NCBI GenBank assembly: GCA_030425785.1
Contig: JAUHYJ010000011.1
Span: 1-17,896, forward strand
Length of the DNA: 17,896 nucleotides
Source of the DNA: Acidimicrobiia bacterium
Lineage (GTDB): Bacteria; Actinomycetota; Acidimicrobiia; Acidimicrobiales; Ilumatobacteraceae
Reading direction: 5' to 3'
A program made the translations under genes and the position numbers. Position 1 is the first letter of the stretch, and each line of letters starts with the position of its first letter. Below, in pieces: positions 1 through 7,235 of this stretch. The notes beneath the pieces were generated by a model, which worked only from the letters and a program-made list of their open reading frames with translations, was not told where the DNA came from and did not search any database.

Positions 1-1
1 G

Positions 2-346
2 GCGGACCAGGGCGCTCGCGTCCAGCGCCCGCTGTGGGCCAGCACCGGCACCAAGAACCCCGAGTACTCCGACGTGCTCTACGTCGACGGACTCATCGGG
101 CCGCACACCGTGAACACACTGCCCGAGTCGACGCTCGAGGCGTTCGCCGATCACGGCACGCTCGCGCGCACCGTCGACGCAGACATGGACGAGGCCGACC
201 GGGTGTGGGCGGCGCTCGCCGACGTCGGCATCGACATGGACGACGTGTCGGCCCAGCTCGAGCGCGAGGGTGTGGATGCGTTCATCAAGTCGTTCGACGG
301 TCTGATCGAGGTCCTCGAAGCCAAGGCCGCCGAGCTCGACGCCTGA
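2..346 (+). CDS. tal: Transaldolase, C-terminal part (5' end outside window)
   Basis: Only the last 114 codons are present and the frame is open to the window edge. Transaldolase moves a dihydroxyacetone unit between sugar phosphates in the non-oxidative pentose phosphate pathway, in the cytoplasm. Recognition rests on the block QRPLWASTGTKNP followed by YSDVLYVDGLIGPHTVNTLP, typical of actinobacterial transaldolases, and on the acidic helical C-terminus (DAFIKSFDGLIEVLEAK). The Schiff-base lysine lies upstream of the window and cannot be checked. The gene ends in TGA 10 bases before the next start, so it may share a transcript with the flavin oxidoreductase. In many actinobacteria tal follows tkt, which would be expected to the left; that is inference. 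Confidence 0.93.
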   Translation, partial: ADQGARVQRPLWASTGTKNPEYSDVLYVDGLIGPHTVNTLPESTLEAFADHGTLARTVDADMDEADRVWAALADVGIDMDDVSAQLEREGVDAFIKSFDGLIEVLEAKAAELDA

Positions 347-356
347 TCCCCCGCAC

Positions 357-1469
357 ATGACCGATCTGTTCGCCCCCCTCGAGTTCCCGCGCGGCCCGGC
401 TGCGGCCAATGCGTTCATGCTCGCCCCGCTCACCAACTGCCAGAGCCATCCCGACGGCACGCTGTCGGACGAGGAGCACCGCTGGCTGGCGATGCGGGGC
501 GAGGGCGGCTTCGGCGCCGTGATGACGTGCGCCGCGTCGGTCTCGGCCGGTGGCGTCGGCTTCCCGGGTCAGCTCGGGATCCACGCCGACGACCACCTGC
601 CGCGGCTGCGAGCACTCGCCGACGACCTGCGGGCGAGCGGTGCCATCGGCCTGGTCCAGCTCCACCACGCCGGCGTCCGTTCGCCATCGGAGCTGATCGG
701 GGGTGCCACGCCGGTCGGCCCGTCCGACCACGCCGACACAGGTGCCCGGGCCATGACGACCGCGGAGGTCGAATCCGTCATCGCGGACTTCGTCGCCGCC
801 GCCCGTCGCGCCGAGCAGGCCGGCTTCGACGGTGTCGAGTTGCACGGGGCGCACGGCTACCTGTTGTGCGCGTTCCTCAGCCCCGAGCTGAACGTGCGGA
901 CCGACGCCTACGGCGGCTCGCTCGAACGACGCTGCCGGATCGTGTTCGAGATCCTCGACGGCATTCGCTCGACGTGTGGCCCCGACTTCGTCGTCGGCGT
1001 GCGACTGTCGCTCGAACGGTTCGGGGTGCGGCTCGACGAGATGCGCATCCTGACCCAGGCGCTCATCGACTCCGGTCAGGTCGACTTCATCGACCTGTCG
1101 CTGTGGGACTGCTTCAAGGAACCCGTCGAGGCCGAGGGCACGGGGCGCAGCCTGCTCGACGTCACCACCGACCTCGTCCGGCGACACGACCCGCAGGGTC
1201 GACGGGTGCCGGTGGGCGTGGCCGGGAAGCTGCACACGCCCGACGACGTGCGACGCGCCATCGACGACGGCGCCGACTTCGTCCTGCTCGGGCGGGTCGC
1301 GATCGCCCACCACGATTACCCGAACCGGCTGCGAGCCGACGCCGATTGGCGGCCGGCATCGTTCCCGCTCCCCGAGGAGCACTACCTGGCCGAGGGTGTG
1401 TCGCCGACGTTCGTCGCCTACCTCCGCCGGTCGTTCGGCCGCCTCATCACCGACACTGCGGCGGAGTGA
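357..1469 (+). CDS. NADH:flavin oxidoreductase, Old Yellow Enzyme family
   Basis: This is a 370-residue single-domain FMN (beta/alpha)8 oxidoreductase of the Old Yellow Enzyme family, which reduces activated C=C bonds of enones and similar compounds using NAD(P)H. Visible signatures are APLTNCQSHPDGTLSDEE near residues 23-40 (a Cys at 28 where YqjM-like enzymes also carry one), QLHHAGVRS at 101-109, GVELHGAHGYL at 159-169 with the His pair 163/166 expected to hold the substrate carbonyl, and the family hallmark NVRTDAYGGSLERR at 179-192. A phosphate-binding segment, ADFVLLGRVAIA, lies near 306-317. There is no C-terminal NAD(P)H/Fe-S domain, so this is not the 2,4-dienoyl-CoA reductase fusion type. 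The ATG at 357 has no obvious Shine-Dalgarno sequence and lies 10 bases after the transaldolase stop. The true substrate cannot be read from the sequence. Confidence 0.92.
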   Translation: MTDLFAPLEFPRGPAAANAFMLAPLTNCQSHPDGTLSDEEHRWLAMRGEGGFGAVMTCAASVSAGGVGFPGQLGIHADDHLPRLRALADDLRASGAIGLVQLHHAGVRSPSELIGGATPVGPSDHADTGARAMTTAEVESVIADFVAAARRAEQAGFDGVELHGAHGYLLCAFLSPELNVRTDAYGGSLERRCRIVFEILDGIRSTCGPDFVVGVRLSLERFGVRLDEMRILTQALIDSGQVDFIDLSLWDCFKEPVEAEGTGRSLLDVTTDLVRRHDPQGRRVPVGVAGKLHTPDDVRRAIDDGADFVLLGRVAIAHHDYPNRLRADADWRPASFPLPEEHYLAEGVSPTFVAYLRRSFGRLITDTAAE

Positions 1470-1480
1470 CCCGGTCACTC
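1464..1480. repeat. 17-base dyad GAGTGACC-C-GGTCACTC
   Basis: A perfect inverted repeat with 8-base arms around a single central C overlaps the stop codon of the flavin oxidoreductase and ends 10 bases before the predicted -10 box of the carboxypeptidase gene. It could be an operator covering the -35 region or, read as RNA, a 7-bp hairpin with a CCG loop. There is no T-run after it, so a classical intrinsic terminator is less likely. Confidence 0.5.
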
Positions 1481-1490
1481 ACGGACCACC

Positions 1491-1496
1491 TACGGT
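1491..1496 (+). promoter_or_regulatory. Predicted -10 box for leaderless transcript of the M14 peptidase gene
   Basis: TACGGT fits the actinobacterial -10 consensus TANNNT and lies exactly 6 bases before the ATG at 1503, the geometry of leaderless transcription. No Shine-Dalgarno sequence precedes that ATG. A weak -35 candidate, GTGACC, lies at 1466-1471 inside the dyad, with a 19-base spacer. Confidence 0.45.
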
Positions 1497-1502
1497 GGCG
1501 CC

Positions 1503-3200
1503 ATGAGTGACATCACCTTCGATCGCGCCCCTCGGTTCGCCGAGCTGACCGAGTGGTTGCGCCAGATCGCGGCCGACCATCCCGATCTCGTCGATCTCGA
1601 CGTGCTCGGGACGTCGCACGAAGGGCGAGAGGTCTGGATCGCCACAGTGACCAACTCGGCCACCGGGCCGCACGACGAGAAGCCGGCGGTCTGGCTCGAC
1701 GGCAACATCCACGCCTCGGAGACGACGGCGTCCGTCGCGCTCCTGCACCTGCTCCACACGCTCGTCACGCAGCACGGCACCGACGAACGCATCACCCGCG
1801 CGCTCGACACCCGCACCTTCTACATCGTCCCGCGGGTCAACCCGGACGGCGCCGAGCTCGCGCTCGGCGAGGTGCCGTTCATCGTGCGCTCGACCACCCG
1901 TGAGTGGCCGTTCACCGACCAGCGGCCCGGATTGGTCGTGAGCGACATCGATCACGACGGCCGCATCCTGCAGATGCGCGTCGCCGACCCGAACGGCACC
2001 TGGAAACCTTCGGCCGCGGACGCCCGGCTGCTCGTGCCGCGCGAGCCCGACGAGGACGGGCCCGGCCCGTACTACCGCCTCTTCCGCGAGGGCCGGGTCC
2101 ACGACTACGACGGCGTCCAGGTGCCGCCCGCTCCCCCGCTGATGGGCATCGACTCGAACCGCAACTTCCCGTTCGACTGGGAGCGCCACCCGGGAACCGC
2201 ACCCGGCGGCGCCGGAGACTTCCCGACCAGCGAGCCCGAAGTCCGCGCCGTGGTGCAGGGCATGACCGACCGGCCGAACGTGACCGCCTACTTCGCCTAC
2301 CACACGTTCTCGGGCGTGCACCTGCGGCCGTACGGCAACCGCACCCAGGACGACCTCCCGACGATCGACCGCTGGATCTACGAGGATCTCGGCGCGCGCT
2401 ACACCGAGATCACCGGCTACCCGTCGATCTCGATCCTCGAGGACTTCCGCTACGACCCCAAGTCGGTGATCGGCGGGAGTGGCAGCGACTGGGCGTACGA
2501 CCAGGTCGGCGTGATCTCCTGGACCACCGAGTTCTGGAACGCGATGAAGGCGGCCGGTCTGGAGAACCCACACCCGATCGACTGGTTCCGCCAGCACCCC
2601 GTCGACGACGAGCTGCAACTGCTCGCCTGGGTCGAGGAGCACGTCACCGGGGGCTACGTCGACTGGTACCGGTACGACCACCCGGAGCTCGGCCCGGTCG
2701 AGCTCGGCGGATGGGACAGCGCGGCCGTGTTCCGCAATCCGCCACCGCATCTCCTCGAGGCCGAGGTCGCGCCGCACACCGACCTCGCGATCTTCCAGGC
2801 ACTGACGTCGCCGCTCCTGCGTCACCGCGACACCCTCGTCGAGCCGGCGGGCGAGGGCGCGTGGCGCGTGCGGGTGGTCGTCGAGAACGCCGGGTGGCTG
2901 CCCACGAACGTCACCCAGCGCGCCGTCGAGCGTCGGGTCGTCCACCCCCTCACGGCGAACATCACCCTGCCCGACGGCGCATCGCTCGTCACCGGGCTCG
3001 CCCGGATCGAGCTCGGCCAGCTCACCGGGCGGGCCCTCAAGCGCACCGGCATCGGCATGTTCGCCGGCGCCTACGACGACACGTCCGATCGTGGCGTCGC
3101 GGAATGGATCGTGGCGGCGGCGCCGGGCACCACGGTCGAGGTCGAGGTGACGCACCACCGCGCCGGCGTCGTCCGCACCAGCGTCGAGCTCGGGTCGTGA
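1503..3200 (+). CDS. M14-family zinc carboxypeptidase with C-terminal extension
   Basis: This 565-residue protein carries the complete M14 metallocarboxypeptidase active site: zinc ligands H70 and E73 in DGNIHASET, the substrate-carboxylate pair N219-R220 in DSNRNFPF, zinc ligand H267 in AYHTFSGVH, and the catalytic glutamate E343 in TTEFWNAM. The family removes C-terminal residues or trims amide-linked side groups. A long insertion (about residues 120-210) separates the first zinc motif from N-R, and about 180 residues follow the catalytic domain, starting near GPVELGGWD (about 397-405) and looking beta-rich. No signal peptide is seen, so it probably acts in the cytoplasm, unlike the secreted digestive members. 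The ATG sits 6 bases after a TANNNT box. Its TGA overlaps the GTG of the next gene (GTGA), giving translational coupling. The substrate is unknown. Confidence 0.9.
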   Translation: MSDITFDRAPRFAELTEWLRQIAADHPDLVDLDVLGTSHEGREVWIATVTNSATGPHDEKPAVWLDGNIHASETTASVALLHLLHTLVTQHGTDERITRALDTRTFYIVPRVNPDGAELALGEVPFIVRSTTREWPFTDQRPGLVVSDIDHDGRILQMRVADPNGTWKPSAADARLLVPREPDEDGPGPYYRLFREGRVHDYDGVQVPPAPPLMGIDSNRNFPFDWERHPGTAPGGAGDFPTSEPEVRAVVQGMTDRPNVTAYFAYHTFSGVHLRPYGNRTQDDLPTIDRWIYEDLGARYTEITGYPSISILEDFRYDPKSVIGGSGSDWAYDQVGVISWTTEFWNAMKAAGLENPHPIDWFRQHPVDDELQLLAWVEEHVTGGYVDWYRYDHPELGPVELGGWDSAAVFRNPPPHLLEAEVAPHTDLAIFQALTSPLLRHRDTLVEPAGEGAWRVRVVVENAGWLPTNVTQRAVERRVVHPLTANITLPDGASLVTGLARIELGQLTGRALKRTGIGMFAGAYDDTSDRGVAEWIVAAAPGTTVEVEVTHHRAGVVRTSVELGS

Positions 3201-4387
3201 GCCTCCCGTTCGAGGGCATCCGGGTGGTCGAGGCCGCCCAGATGGTGGCGGGTCCGTTGGCCGGGATGGTGATGGCCGAGCAGGGCGCCGACGTCATCAA
3301 GGTCGAGCTTCCCGACGGCGTCGGCGACCGGATGCGGTTCCTCGGCTCACGCCGGGGTTCGATGAGCGCGATCTACCACGGGGTGAACCGGGGCAAGCGG
3401 TCGGTCGTCCTCGACTCGAAGCACCCGGAGGGCGTCGCCGCGCTGCGGCGCCTGATCGGCACCGCCGACGTGTTCGTCCAGAACTTCCGGCCCGGCGCCG
3501 CCGATCGACTCGGCATCGGTGCCGACGACGTACTCGCCGAGCATCCGCGGCTCGTGTACGTGTCGGTGTCGGGCTACGGGCCGACCGGGCCCCGTGCGGG
3601 CGAGCGGGTGTACGACTACGTGATCCAGGCGATGAGCGGCATGGCCGCCGTGCAGGGGCGTGGCGGCCGGCCCGAACTGGCCCGCCACGTCGTGATCGAC
3701 AAGGTCACCGCATTGACGGTGTCGCAGGCGATCGCGGCCGCACTGTTCCAGCGCGAGCGGACGGGGCGCGGCCAACACGTCGAGCTCTCGATGCTCGACA
3801 CCGGCCTCTGGTTCTTCTGGCCGGACGGGATGATGGATCGGGCCTTGCAGGGCGACGACGTCGTCGACGCACCCCACTTCGGCGACCTCGCCGAGGTGCT
3901 CGCGACGTCCGACGGCCACGTCACGGCGGTGGCGATGGGCGGTCGGACCTGGCCGAACCTGGTCGCTGCGTTCAACCCCGCCTGGTCGGACGATCCGCGG
4001 TACGCGACGGCGCGCGATCGCGAGGCGCACCAGCGCGAGCTCGCCGCCGAGCTCGCTGCCATCGTCGGGGCGATGACGACCGACGAGTGCCTGGCCCGCA
4101 TGCACGCCAACGACATCCCGGGCGCGCGGGTGCTGACGCCCGACGAGGTACCGCTCGAACCGCAGGTCGTCCACAACGACAGCCTGATCGTGCACGACAA
4201 CGGCCCGGTCGGCACGATCCGCGAGGCGCGCCCACCTGTCCGGTTCGGCGGCGCCACGCGCGAGGTGCCCGGGCCGGCGCCGGAGGCCGGCGAGCACACC
4301 GACGAGATCCTCAGCGAACTGGGCTACGACGCCGAAGCCATCGCCACGCTGCGAGACGACGGCGTGCTCGGCCCGCCCGGCGTGTGA
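3197..4387 (+). CDS. Family III CoA-transferase (CaiB/BaiF/Frc type)
   Basis: This 396-residue enzyme belongs to the formyl-CoA/carnitine CoA-transferase family, which moves CoA between carboxylic acids through an aspartyl-CoA anhydride. It begins with the family's usual LPFEGIRVVEAAQMVAGP and continues with GADVIKVELPDGVGDRMR, NRGKRSVVLDSK and VSGYGPTGPRA. The catalytic aspartate is most likely D168 in HVVIDKVTALT, matching Asp169 of formyl-CoA transferase. The frame stays open far upstream into the peptidase gene, but homology begins at the GTG at 3197, whose last two bases start the upstream TGA stop; hence this start. It converges with the LysM/M23 gene with only 3 bases between stops. 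The acid substrates cannot be inferred; coupling to a peptidase gene is unusual. Confidence 0.92.
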   Translation: MSLPFEGIRVVEAAQMVAGPLAGMVMAEQGADVIKVELPDGVGDRMRFLGSRRGSMSAIYHGVNRGKRSVVLDSKHPEGVAALRRLIGTADVFVQNFRPGAADRLGIGADDVLAEHPRLVYVSVSGYGPTGPRAGERVYDYVIQAMSGMAAVQGRGGRPELARHVVIDKVTALTVSQAIAAALFQRERTGRGQHVELSMLDTGLWFFWPDGMMDRALQGDDVVDAPHFGDLAEVLATSDGHVTAVAMGGRTWPNLVAAFNPAWSDDPRYATARDREAHQRELAAELAAIVGAMTTDECLARMHANDIPGARVLTPDEVPLEPQVVHNDSLIVHDNGPVGTIREARPPVRFGGATREVPGPAPEAGEHTDEILSELGYDAEAIATLRDDGVLGPPGV

Positions 4388-4390
4388 TCG

Positions 4391-5479
4391 TCAGCCCGTG
4401 CTCGCCCGCCCACACCCCGAGATCGGCGCCACGTACGGATACGGGTTGATCGGCGATCCACCTCGAGGCCTGATCTCGAAGTGCAGGTGCGGCGTGGTCG
4501 CGTTGCCGGTCGCGCCGACGTAGCCGATCACCTCACCCGCGCCCACGCGCGACCCGGGTCCGAGCCCGCCGGCGAAGCCGCTCATGTGGGCATAGAAGTA
4601 GGTCGTGCCGTCGTTCGTGGCGAGGTACCAGGCATTGCCGGCGCGCAGGCCGGGCTGGTCCCACTGCCAGCGGACGAGCACGCCGTCGACCACGGCGCGA
4701 ACCGGTGTCCCGGTCGCCGCGATCAGGTCGACGCCGTTGTGGCTGCGTCCTCCCGGCCGAGCCTGCTGCCACGTGTCCGCGGTCCAGCAGCGACCTTCGA
4801 CGGGCGAGACCTCGAGCCAGGTCGGCGGCGCCGTCGGCATCGTCGCACCGGCCGGCAGCCGGATCGTCTGACCCGGGTGCAGCTCCGTCGACGCCGAGGC
4901 GTCGTTGACGCCGAGCAGCGCCCCGGGCGCGACATCGGCACGGGCGGCGATCCCGTACCAGCTGTCACCCGACCGGACGGTGTACGCCTCACCTGCGGCG
5001 GGCGCGGTGCGCTCGTCGCCTCTCTCGCCGGACGTGTCCGCTCCCGCCGGTGCGCACAACACGTCACCCGGGTAGAGCGCGGCGTCCAACGTGGCGCCGT
5101 TCACCGACGTCAGGTCGTTCGGTGCCACCCCGAGTCGCCCGGCGATGGCGAACCAGCCGTCGCCCGACTGCACGGTGTAGGTCGTGCCCGAGCACAGCGG
5201 CGCCGCACCGGCGGGCAGGCAGACCGACTGCCCCGCGTGCAGCATCGTGTCGACCCCCGCGTCGTTGGCCTCGAGCAGGTCGGCTGCGGCCACGTCGGCC
5301 TTCGCGGCGATCCCGAACCAGCTGTCACCGGCGGCGACCACATAGCTCGGAGCGCCGTCGCAGTTCGTGGCGGCGTCGACGACGGCGCCCGACGGTGCTC
5401 CTGGTGACGGGAGGGCGAGGGCGACGACGGCGACGAGCCCCGCAGCGAGTGCACGGTGACGGGTGGAGCGATCGGGCAT
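4391..5479 (-). CDS. Secreted LysM(x3)-M23 peptidoglycan endopeptidase
   Basis: This 362-residue protein has a signal peptide or N-terminal membrane segment (hydrophobic residues about 9-30), three LysM peptidoglycan-binding domains (about 45-90, 100-144 and 165-210) and a C-terminal M23 (lytic transglycosylase-like/LytM) metallopeptidase domain (about 225-350). The zinc site is complete: H247 and D251 in SHNGVDL, H298 in FYAHMSG, and H331/H333 in HLHFEIR. It should cleave peptide cross-links in the cell wall outside the membrane. LysM1 and LysM3 are very alike (GDSWFGIAAKADVA against GDSWYGIAARADVA), a sign of internal duplication; LysM1 and LysM2 carry cysteines near their ends and LysM3 does not. 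The ATG at 5479 follows a purine-rich GGAGGAAGGAA stretch with AGGAA at 7-base spacing, so the start is well supported. Confidence 0.93.
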   Translation of the reverse strand: MPDRSTRHRALAAGLVAVVALALPSPGAPSGAVVDAATNCDGAPSYVVAAGDSWFGIAAKADVAAADLLEANDAGVDTMLHAGQSVCLPAGAAPLCSGTTYTVQSGDGWFAIAGRLGVAPNDLTSVNGATLDAALYPGDVLCAPAGADTSGERGDERTAPAAGEAYTVRSGDSWYGIAARADVAPGALLGVNDASASTELHPGQTIRLPAGATMPTAPPTWLEVSPVEGRCWTADTWQQARPGGRSHNGVDLIAATGTPVRAVVDGVLVRWQWDQPGLRAGNAWYLATNDGTTYFYAHMSGFAGGLGPGSRVGAGEVIGYVGATGNATTPHLHFEIRPRGGSPINPYPYVAPISGCGRASTG

Positions 5480-5484
5480 GGCAC

Positions 5485-5497
5485 GGTTCCTTCCTCC
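5485..5497 (-). promoter_or_regulatory. Strong ribosome binding site for the LysM-M23 gene
   Basis: On the minus strand the leader reads GGAGGAAGGAACC before GTGCC and the ATG at 5479. AGGAA lies 7 bases from the start. It is the strongest Shine-Dalgarno sequence in the window and fixes the start codon. Confidence 0.65.
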
Positions 5498-5523
5498 GCT
5501 CGCTCGGGCGGAGCGTAGCGAGC
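5498..5523 (-). repeat. Hairpin between the molybdoenzyme and LysM-M23 genes; overlaps a possible -10 box
   Basis: GCTCGCT (5498-5504) and AGCGAGC (5517-5523) form a 7-bp stem around 12 bases; a nested 5-bp stem CGCTC/GAGCG (5501-5515) is an alternative fold. It lies about 43 bases after the molybdoenzyme stop and just before the peptidase ribosome binding site. No T-run follows, so it is a poor intrinsic terminator. On the minus strand TACGCT (5517-5512) fits a TANNNT -10 box, with CGGACA 17 bases upstream as a weak -35. Confidence 0.35.
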
Positions 5524-5566
5524 CGATCCAGTCGTGTCCGGTCGCCCCCTCGTGATTCGGGCGCCG

Positions 5567-7225
5567 TCAGACGCTGAAACGCACGCTGTGGTAGCCCTCG
5601 GCGCCGTCGGGTGCGACGTCCTTCGGTCCGACCGGCTGTGGCTCGCCGTCGCCGTCGTAGGCGCGCACCGTCACGCGGTGGTCGCCGGGCTCGAAGTCCG
5701 TCCACCGGTAGCGCCACTGGCGCCACGTGTCGTCACTCGGGACGCCGGCGAGCTCGCAGTCGCGCCACTCGCCCGACTCGTCGAGCTCGATCTCGACCTT
5801 GGAGACACCTCGGTGCACCGACCAGGCGAGTCCTGCGATGTCGAGCGCGCCGTCGTCGCTGAGGGCGAGATCACGACCGTTCCGCGGTCGGTCGATGCGG
5901 GCCATGGTCTTCACCGGCCCCTCCTTGGCCCAGCCACGCGGCACCCAGTAGCCGTCGAAGTCCTCCCACCGGGTGAGCTCGATCTCGGTCACCCACTTGG
6001 TGGCCGAGACGTACCCGTACAACCCGGGCACGACGAGGCGGACCGGGTAGCCGTGCTCCGGCGGCAACGGCTCGCCGTTCATGGCGATCGCGAGCATCGC
6101 GTCGCGCCCGTCGGTGATGACCGACGTCGGCGAGCCGCAGCTCCACCCGTCGATCGAGCGCGAGACCACCTGGGTCGCACCGTCCTGCACGCCGGCCTCC
6201 TCGAGCAGTTCCTTCATCCGGATGCCCTGCCACCGCGCGTTCCCGACGAGGTCGCCGCCGATGCGGTTCGACACGCACGACAGTGTGATGTCGCGCTCGA
6301 TGATCGGGCGATCGAGCAGGTCGGCGAACGTCAGCTCGATCTCGTTGTCGACCATCCCGTGGATGCGCAGGCGCCACGAGTCGACGGGTACCTGCGGCAC
6401 CGACAGCGCGGTGTCGATCCGGTAGAAGTCGCTGTTCGGGACGATGTACGGCGTGAGGCCGTCGATCCCGAAGTCGGTTCCGGCGAATGCGGCGTCGGTC
6501 GACTCGGCGATCGTCGTGCCCGGCGCGGTCGCGTCGACGCCTGGCAGGGTGTCGACCGGGTCGGGCAGGTCGAGCGCGGCCCGTTCGGCGTCGACGTCGA
6601 AGCGACCCTTCAGCACCCGGCCGAGGCCGCCGACCAGCACGGCGAGCGCGCCGATCGTCGTCGCACCCTGCAGGAACCCGCGTCGCGCTATCCACGCCGA
6701 CGTCGCGTCGACCTGCTCGTCGCGAGCGGATTCGTCGGCGCCGGGTTCGCGGCCGGTCGAAGGATCGCTGGCTGCGACCGACTGCGTCGCCTTCGGCGCC
6801 AACCACCAGATCACCGCGATCGACACGAGCGTGCCGACGATCGGTGGCAGCATCTTGCCGAACGTCGACGCCGGGCGCATGGTGACCGCGTAGACGCCGA
6901 TCAGACCGACGACGCCCGTGACGGCGTACGCGGCCGATCGGGCACCGCGCACCGCGAGGTTGCCGACGAGCGTGCCGATCACGGCGAGCGACAACACGGT
7001 GCCCAGGATCAGCACCGCCTTGTCGGCCGTGCCGAACCAGTCGATCGCCCAGTCCTTGACCTCGGGCGGGACGATGTCGATGATCTCCTGTCCGACCGGC
7101 AGGACCGGCGACGAGGCACCGCGGACCAACCCGGTGATCAGCTCGGCCGCGGCCAGCCCGGCGAACGTGGACAGCAGCCCGAGGGCGATACCGTGCCAGA
7201 TCGAAGCGGATCGACGAGTCGACAT
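5567..7225 (-). CDS. Membrane-anchored molybdopterin-dependent oxidoreductase (sulfite oxidase superfamily)
   Basis: This 552-residue protein has four predicted membrane helices at its N-terminus (about residues 10-33, 69-90, 97-115 and 126-142). A charged linker follows, then an RRGFLQGA segment with another hydrophobic stretch (181-200) resembling an internal twin-arginine signal. A sulfite oxidase-fold catalytic domain starts near residue 255. The molybdenum-ligating cysteine is C317 in ITLSCVSNRIGG. Other family blocks are GWSCGSPTSV, HGYPVRLVVPGLYGY and ATKWVTEIEL, and the C-terminal about 100 residues form the dimerisation beta-sandwich. The catalytic domain probably faces the cell exterior, with electrons passed to the membrane. 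No heme or cytochrome partner gene is adjacent. The ATG at 7225 gives a sensible first helix; its frame is open further upstream but runs through the LOG gene. The substrate is unknown. Confidence 0.88.
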   Translation of the reverse strand: MSTRRSASIWHGIALGLLSTFAGLAAAELITGLVRGASSPVLPVGQEIIDIVPPEVKDWAIDWFGTADKAVLILGTVLSLAVIGTLVGNLAVRGARSAAYAVTGVVGLIGVYAVTMRPASTFGKMLPPIVGTLVSIAVIWWLAPKATQSVAASDPSTGREPGADESARDEQVDATSAWIARRGFLQGATTIGALAVLVGGLGRVLKGRFDVDAERAALDLPDPVDTLPGVDATAPGTTIAESTDAAFAGTDFGIDGLTPYIVPNSDFYRIDTALSVPQVPVDSWRLRIHGMVDNEIELTFADLLDRPIIERDITLSCVSNRIGGDLVGNARWQGIRMKELLEEAGVQDGATQVVSRSIDGWSCGSPTSVITDGRDAMLAIAMNGEPLPPEHGYPVRLVVPGLYGYVSATKWVTEIELTRWEDFDGYWVPRGWAKEGPVKTMARIDRPRNGRDLALSDDGALDIAGLAWSVHRGVSKVEIELDESGEWRDCELAGVPSDDTWRQWRYRWTDFEPGDHRVTVRAYDGDGEPQPVGPKDVAPDGAEGYHSVRFSV

Positions 7226-7230
7226 GGGAG
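7226..7230 (+). promoter_or_regulatory. Ribosome binding site deciding the LOG gene start
   Basis: GGGAG with a 5-base spacer precedes GTG at 7236. An in-frame ATG at 7224 has no such site and would overlap the divergent ATG of the molybdoenzyme by two bases, so GTG 7236 is preferred. Confidence 0.5.
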
Positions 7231-7235
7231 TCAGT

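Noticed and set aside
1904..3196. Upstream open frame leading into the family III CoA-transferase
   Set aside because: This part is an out-of-frame reading of the peptidase gene and is arginine-rich without homology; family similarity begins at GTG 3197.
285..4297. Long open frames antisense to the oxidoreductase, peptidase and CoA-transferase genes
   Set aside because: They lie opposite genes with clear catalytic motifs, are rich in Arg, Gly, Val and Asp in low-complexity order and show no domain signature. They are typical shadows in GC-rich DNA.
5480..5566. Possible riboswitch (ydaO type) upstream of the LysM-M23 gene
   Set aside because: c-di-AMP riboswitches often precede cell-wall hydrolase genes, but only 87 bases are available and I see only a simple hairpin, not the required multi-stem structure.
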